Source of the DNA: Desulfuromonadales bacterium
GTDB lineage: Bacteria; Desulfobacterota; Desulfuromonadia; Geobacterales; Pseudopelobacteraceae
Direction: 5' to 3'
Assembly (NCBI GenBank): GCA_013377095.1
Contig: JACAAY010000051.1
Location: 1 to 34,362, forward strand
DNA: 34,362 bases
This document shows positions 32,015-34,362 of the stretch, in pieces. Position numbers and translations under genes: made by a program. The notes under the pieces were generated by a model. That model ran no database searches. It saw only the letters and a list, made by a program, of their open reading frames with translations, and had not been told where the DNA came from. Within the stretch, counting starts at the first letter, position 1. Each line of letters starts with the position of its first letter.

Positions 32015-33216
32015 GGGGATCTCCGTAGGGATGTGTGGTACAGGGTGTTCATGAGTTCATCGAGCGCTTCTGCCAGCCTGTTCCAGGGGAAATGATCGTG
32101 CAGGTGCGTGAACTGGGCCGCGGCGACCGATTTACGTTGCTGGGCATCGCCCAGTAGTTCCACGGTCTTCCGGGACATCATTCGCCAGTCGCCCGGGAGA
32201 CACAGGATTCCGCTTTCGGGGGGCAGATATTCGCACAGCTGGCCGACACTGTCGGCCACAACCGCCACGCCTGCGTTAACCAGTTCGGTCAGTTTGGCGG
32301 GACACTTGGTCCGGTTGATCAGCGTATCGTCAAAAAGATAGAGCGCCACGTCACCCGCGGCCAGGTAGTCGGGGAGTTCGGTTGGGTCAATCCATCCCGC
32401 CATGATCAGTGACTGCCCAAAACCACGCAGCCGGGCAGCCTGGACCAGGTGGCGCTCTTCCCCCTGTCTGCCGGCGCCGACCACCAGAAAACGAATCCCG
32501 GTCACGTTGCCGTGGAGATCAGCAAACAGGTCATACAGCCGCTCCTGGCTGAACTCGAAGAAACGGCTGTACAACAGAATTACGGGGGCCTGGAGCGGGA
32601 TTCCGAGCCGTTCCCGCACCCGGACGCCGTTGCCGGGACGAGTTGGAACAACGCCGTTGGGAAGATAGAGCACCTTTTTTCCCGGTCCGGCAAGCGTCTG
32701 TGCCATCTTTTCCAGTTCCCTGCTGGCGACGGTCACGGCATCTGCCCGGGCCAGCAGCCAATGTTCCTGGAAGGCGAACACCCGGCGCTCCGCAAAGGAG
32801 TAGGGCAGCAGGTCATTCATGCCGCCCCGTCCCTCCCAGTCGTCGCTGTCGACCAGCAGGGGGGGGCGATGGAAGCCGAGACGGCGCATCAGCACTAGGA
32901 ACATGGCGGCCAGCCCGCCGTACCCCTTGGGTTTGAAGAGCTGGACCAGGTCGGGACGCTCGGCCATGGCTGCCCGGTACATGCGGAGTGCCAGCAGCAG
33001 TGTGGTCAGGCCGCGTGGAGAGTCGAGCCGGATGTTGACAATCCTGATCCCCTGCACCAGTTCCTCACGTCCGGAATCCTCCGGATTGGTGTAGGGGGGA
33101 GCAACGATGACCAGCTCGTGTCCGCGCCGGGTAAGTGCCAACGCCAGCGGAAGCATGCGGGCCAGCAGAGTGCCCTTGGGGCGGATTCCAAAGGGCGCCA
33201 GGAAGACGATCTTCAC
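32011..33216 (-). CDS. GT4-type glycosyltransferase
   Basis: A 401-residue GT-B fold transferase. The GTG at 33216 overlaps the stop of the upstream GT2 gene (GTGA) and has GGGAGG six bases upstream. It opens MKIVFLAPFGIRPKGT, the normal N-terminal strand and glycine loop; the much longer frame to 33669 is antisense to the GT2 gene and was rejected. Later blocks are the acceptor-domain segment LLVDSDDWEGRGG, VLYLPNGV, LLYSRFFEF, FLVVGAGRQGEE and TKCPAKLTELVNAGVAVV, the GT4 donor-binding region. It would act at the cytoplasmic face in glycan assembly. Donor and acceptor are not known. Confidence 0.88.
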   Translation of the reverse strand: MKIVFLAPFGIRPKGTLLARMLPLALALTRRGHELVIVAPPYTNPEDSGREELVQGIRIVNIRLDSPRGLTTLLLALRMYRAAMAERPDLVQLFKPKGYGGLAAMFLVLMRRLGFHRPPLLVDSDDWEGRGGMNDLLPYSFAERRVFAFQEHWLLARADAVTVASRELEKMAQTLAGPGKKVLYLPNGVVPTRPGNGVRVRERLGIPLQAPVILLYSRFFEFSQERLYDLFADLHGNVTGIRFLVVGAGRQGEERHLVQAARLRGFGQSLIMAGWIDPTELPDYLAAGDVALYLFDDTLINRTKCPAKLTELVNAGVAVVADSVGQLCEYLPPESGILCLPGDWRMMSRKTVELLGDAQQRKSVAAAQFTHLHDHFPWNRLAEALDELMNTLYHTSLRRSP

Positions 33217-34013
33217 CACCTGCCTCCCGAAATCCTGTCCAGCCATGCTGGTATGCCGATTTTTTTCAGCAGGCGATAGGGAGTGGAGCAGGTGATCCTG
33301 TAGTACAGCTCCAGCAGCGGTCTCAGATTTCTGATATAGAGATCCTGGTGCCGTTGCATGATCAGGTGGTGCATGTCCGTTTTTTTCCTCCAGTCCATGG
33401 AGGTTGCCATGGAGACCTCCTTGACCCGGTAAGAAAAGAGGACTTCCGGGATACGGTGCACCTGCGCCCCCCGTTCGATCAGCGAAAGCCAGAAATCCCA
33501 ATCCTCGTATCCGGCAACCATGGATGTGTTGTAGCCTCCAACCGCCTCCCAGGCTGATTTCCGGAAAAAAGCGGCGCAGAAGATCAGGTTGCCCATCAGC
33601 ATGCGGCGGAGCGCATAGGGGGCTGCAAACCAGGGACCGTTGACAGCGCCAAATGTCTCTGCCTGGCAATAGACAATCCCGGTTGCCGCTTCCCTGTCCA
33701 GAACAGCAACCGCTTTTTCCAAGTAGGTCGGGCCGATGCGGTCGTCCGCGTCCAGCGCCAGCAGATAGGTTCCAGCGGCCTCCCTGATGCCGTTGTTGCG
33801 CGCCATGGCCAGGCCCTGGTTCGTGGTGTGGATCACCCTGGTCAACGGTCTGTCGTACTCTGACAGCAGTGATCGTGTCTGTTCGTCGCTGGAACCGTCG
33901 TTGACGATGATGATTTCAAAGTCCCGATAGCTCTGGGACAGAACCGAGTCCACCGCGTCGTCAAGCCAGGCGCCCTGATTATAGCAGGGGATAATGACAC
34001 TAACCCTGGGCAT
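33213..34013 (-). CDS. GT2-type glycosyltransferase
   Basis: A 266-residue GT-A fold transferase. The ATG at 34013 overlaps the end of the preceding gene by 14 bases and has GGGAG seven bases upstream. Nucleotide-sugar motifs are clear: VSVIIPCYNQ at 4-13, VNDGSSDE at 37-44, and the metal-binding ALDADD with D88-A-D90. The acceptor-side GYEDWDFW is at 168-175 with E170-D171 as the probable catalytic pair. A basic helical tail ends the protein. The upstream frame extension overlaps the neighbouring gene and was rejected. It is likely part of a surface-polysaccharide operon. Confidence 0.92.
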   Translation of the reverse strand: MPRVSVIIPCYNQGAWLDDAVDSVLSQSYRDFEIIIVNDGSSDEQTRSLLSEYDRPLTRVIHTTNQGLAMARNNGIREAAGTYLLALDADDRIGPTYLEKAVAVLDREAATGIVYCQAETFGAVNGPWFAAPYALRRMLMGNLIFCAAFFRKSAWEAVGGYNTSMVAGYEDWDFWLSLIERGAQVHRIPEVLFSYRVKEVSMATSMDWRKKTDMHHLIMQRHQDLYIRNLRPLLELYYRITCSTPYRLLKKIGIPAWLDRISGGRW

Positions 34014-34362
34014 GTTTGGCTCCCTTGCCATCGCGATCCAGCAACAGCGAGCGATAGGCGCTGCAGAATTCCCGGCCGCTGAAATGCTCGCCAGCATAGT
34101 CGAATGAGGCACGGGACATGGTGTGCAGCTGCTGTCGGTTATCACAGAGGCGCTGGATAATGCGGCAGAAGTCGTCCACGATCCGCTCTTCAGTGGAGGT
34201 AGCGTCAATCAGCCAGCCGTTGATACCCTGTGTCAGATGCCGGGAAATCCCCCCCACATCGGTCGAGATCGGCACAACACCGTGGGCCATGGCTTCCATG
34301 ATGACCATGGGGAACCCCTCCCTGCTGGATGTCACCAACAGGATATGCGCGCGGTCATACTG
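34000..34362 (-). CDS. GT4-type glycosyltransferase, C-terminal fragment
   Basis: The frame is open to the right edge, so the gene starts outside the window. The visible 120 residues are the donor-binding half of a GT-B/GT4 enzyme: ILLVTSSREGFPMVIMEAMAHGV, with the E-x7-E motif, then VVPISTDVGGI. The in-frame start codons inside the window are not real starts because the coding pattern continues beyond them (QYDRAHIL). The stop TAG lies within the start region of the GT2 gene. Confidence 0.9.
   Translation of the reverse strand, partial: QYDRAHILLVTSSREGFPMVIMEAMAHGVVPISTDVGGISRHLTQGINGWLIDATSTEERIVDDFCRIIQRLCDNRQQLHTMSRASFDYAGEHFSGREFCSAYRSLLLDRDGKGAKHAQG

Noticed and set aside
32011..33669. 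A longer 552-residue version of the GT4 protein
   Set aside because: The first 151 residues are antisense-type translation of the GT2 gene; the GTG at 33216 with overlapping stop and GGGAGG is far better.

Overview
The window reads as a chromosomal segment of a metal-cycling deltaproteobacterium, most likely of the Geobacter lineage (Geobacterales). This rests on gene types, not on any search: a CusA/CusB-type metal efflux system, paired secreted multicopper oxidase genes, large di-heme peroxidases, Geobacter-style C-terminal dockerin-like modules (DALKALR...DVAP...DIxDALxILRKxVGL), and several candidate sigma-54 promoters (GG-N10-GC).

Region 1 (1-2583, minus strand) is a metal-efflux operon: a CusB-type adaptor with an N-terminal heavy-metal-binding module, a small exported protein, then the start of a CusA-type RND pump running off the left edge. 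A GxxExxY gene bounded by short inverted terminal repeats sits between the last two as if inserted there.

Region 2 (2834-19917) is the most interesting part. A sigma-54-like promoter precedes a two-gene multicopper oxidase whose copper-ligand motifs are divided between the subunits. Only the first subunit has a twin-arginine signal, and only the second ends in a dockerin-like module. The same type of module ends a four-Ig-domain secreted protein and two tandem di-heme peroxidases, and a half-copy ends a small lipoprotein-like ORF. Two secreted proteins in the same stretch carry cohesin-like domains, one of them a predicted lipoprotein. A tatA gene also lies here. Together this suggests a calcium-dependent, cohesin-dockerin-assembled extracellular redox complex, built on cellulosome logic but carrying oxidases and peroxidases in place of glycosidases. 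This is inferred from sequence patterns.

Region 3 (20057-27614, minus strand) has two very large secreted repeat proteins, a double beta-helix protein and a 16-repeat ELWxxDGT protein. Otherwise unrelated, they share a C-terminal tail of about 160 residues and are each preceded by the same structured leader RNA followed by an intrinsic terminator. Co-regulation by a riboswitch-like element is likely; its ligand is not known to me (it has local similarity to the c-di-GMP-I/GEMM class).

Region 4 (27652-34362, minus strand) is more ordinary: a periplasmic parvulin-type prolyl isomerase, then a tightly overlapping polysaccharide-type cluster (GT4 fragment, GT2, GT4, YfhO-like membrane protein) ending in a TrmN6-like methyltransferase. 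No tRNA, rRNA, CRISPR array or transposase gene was found.
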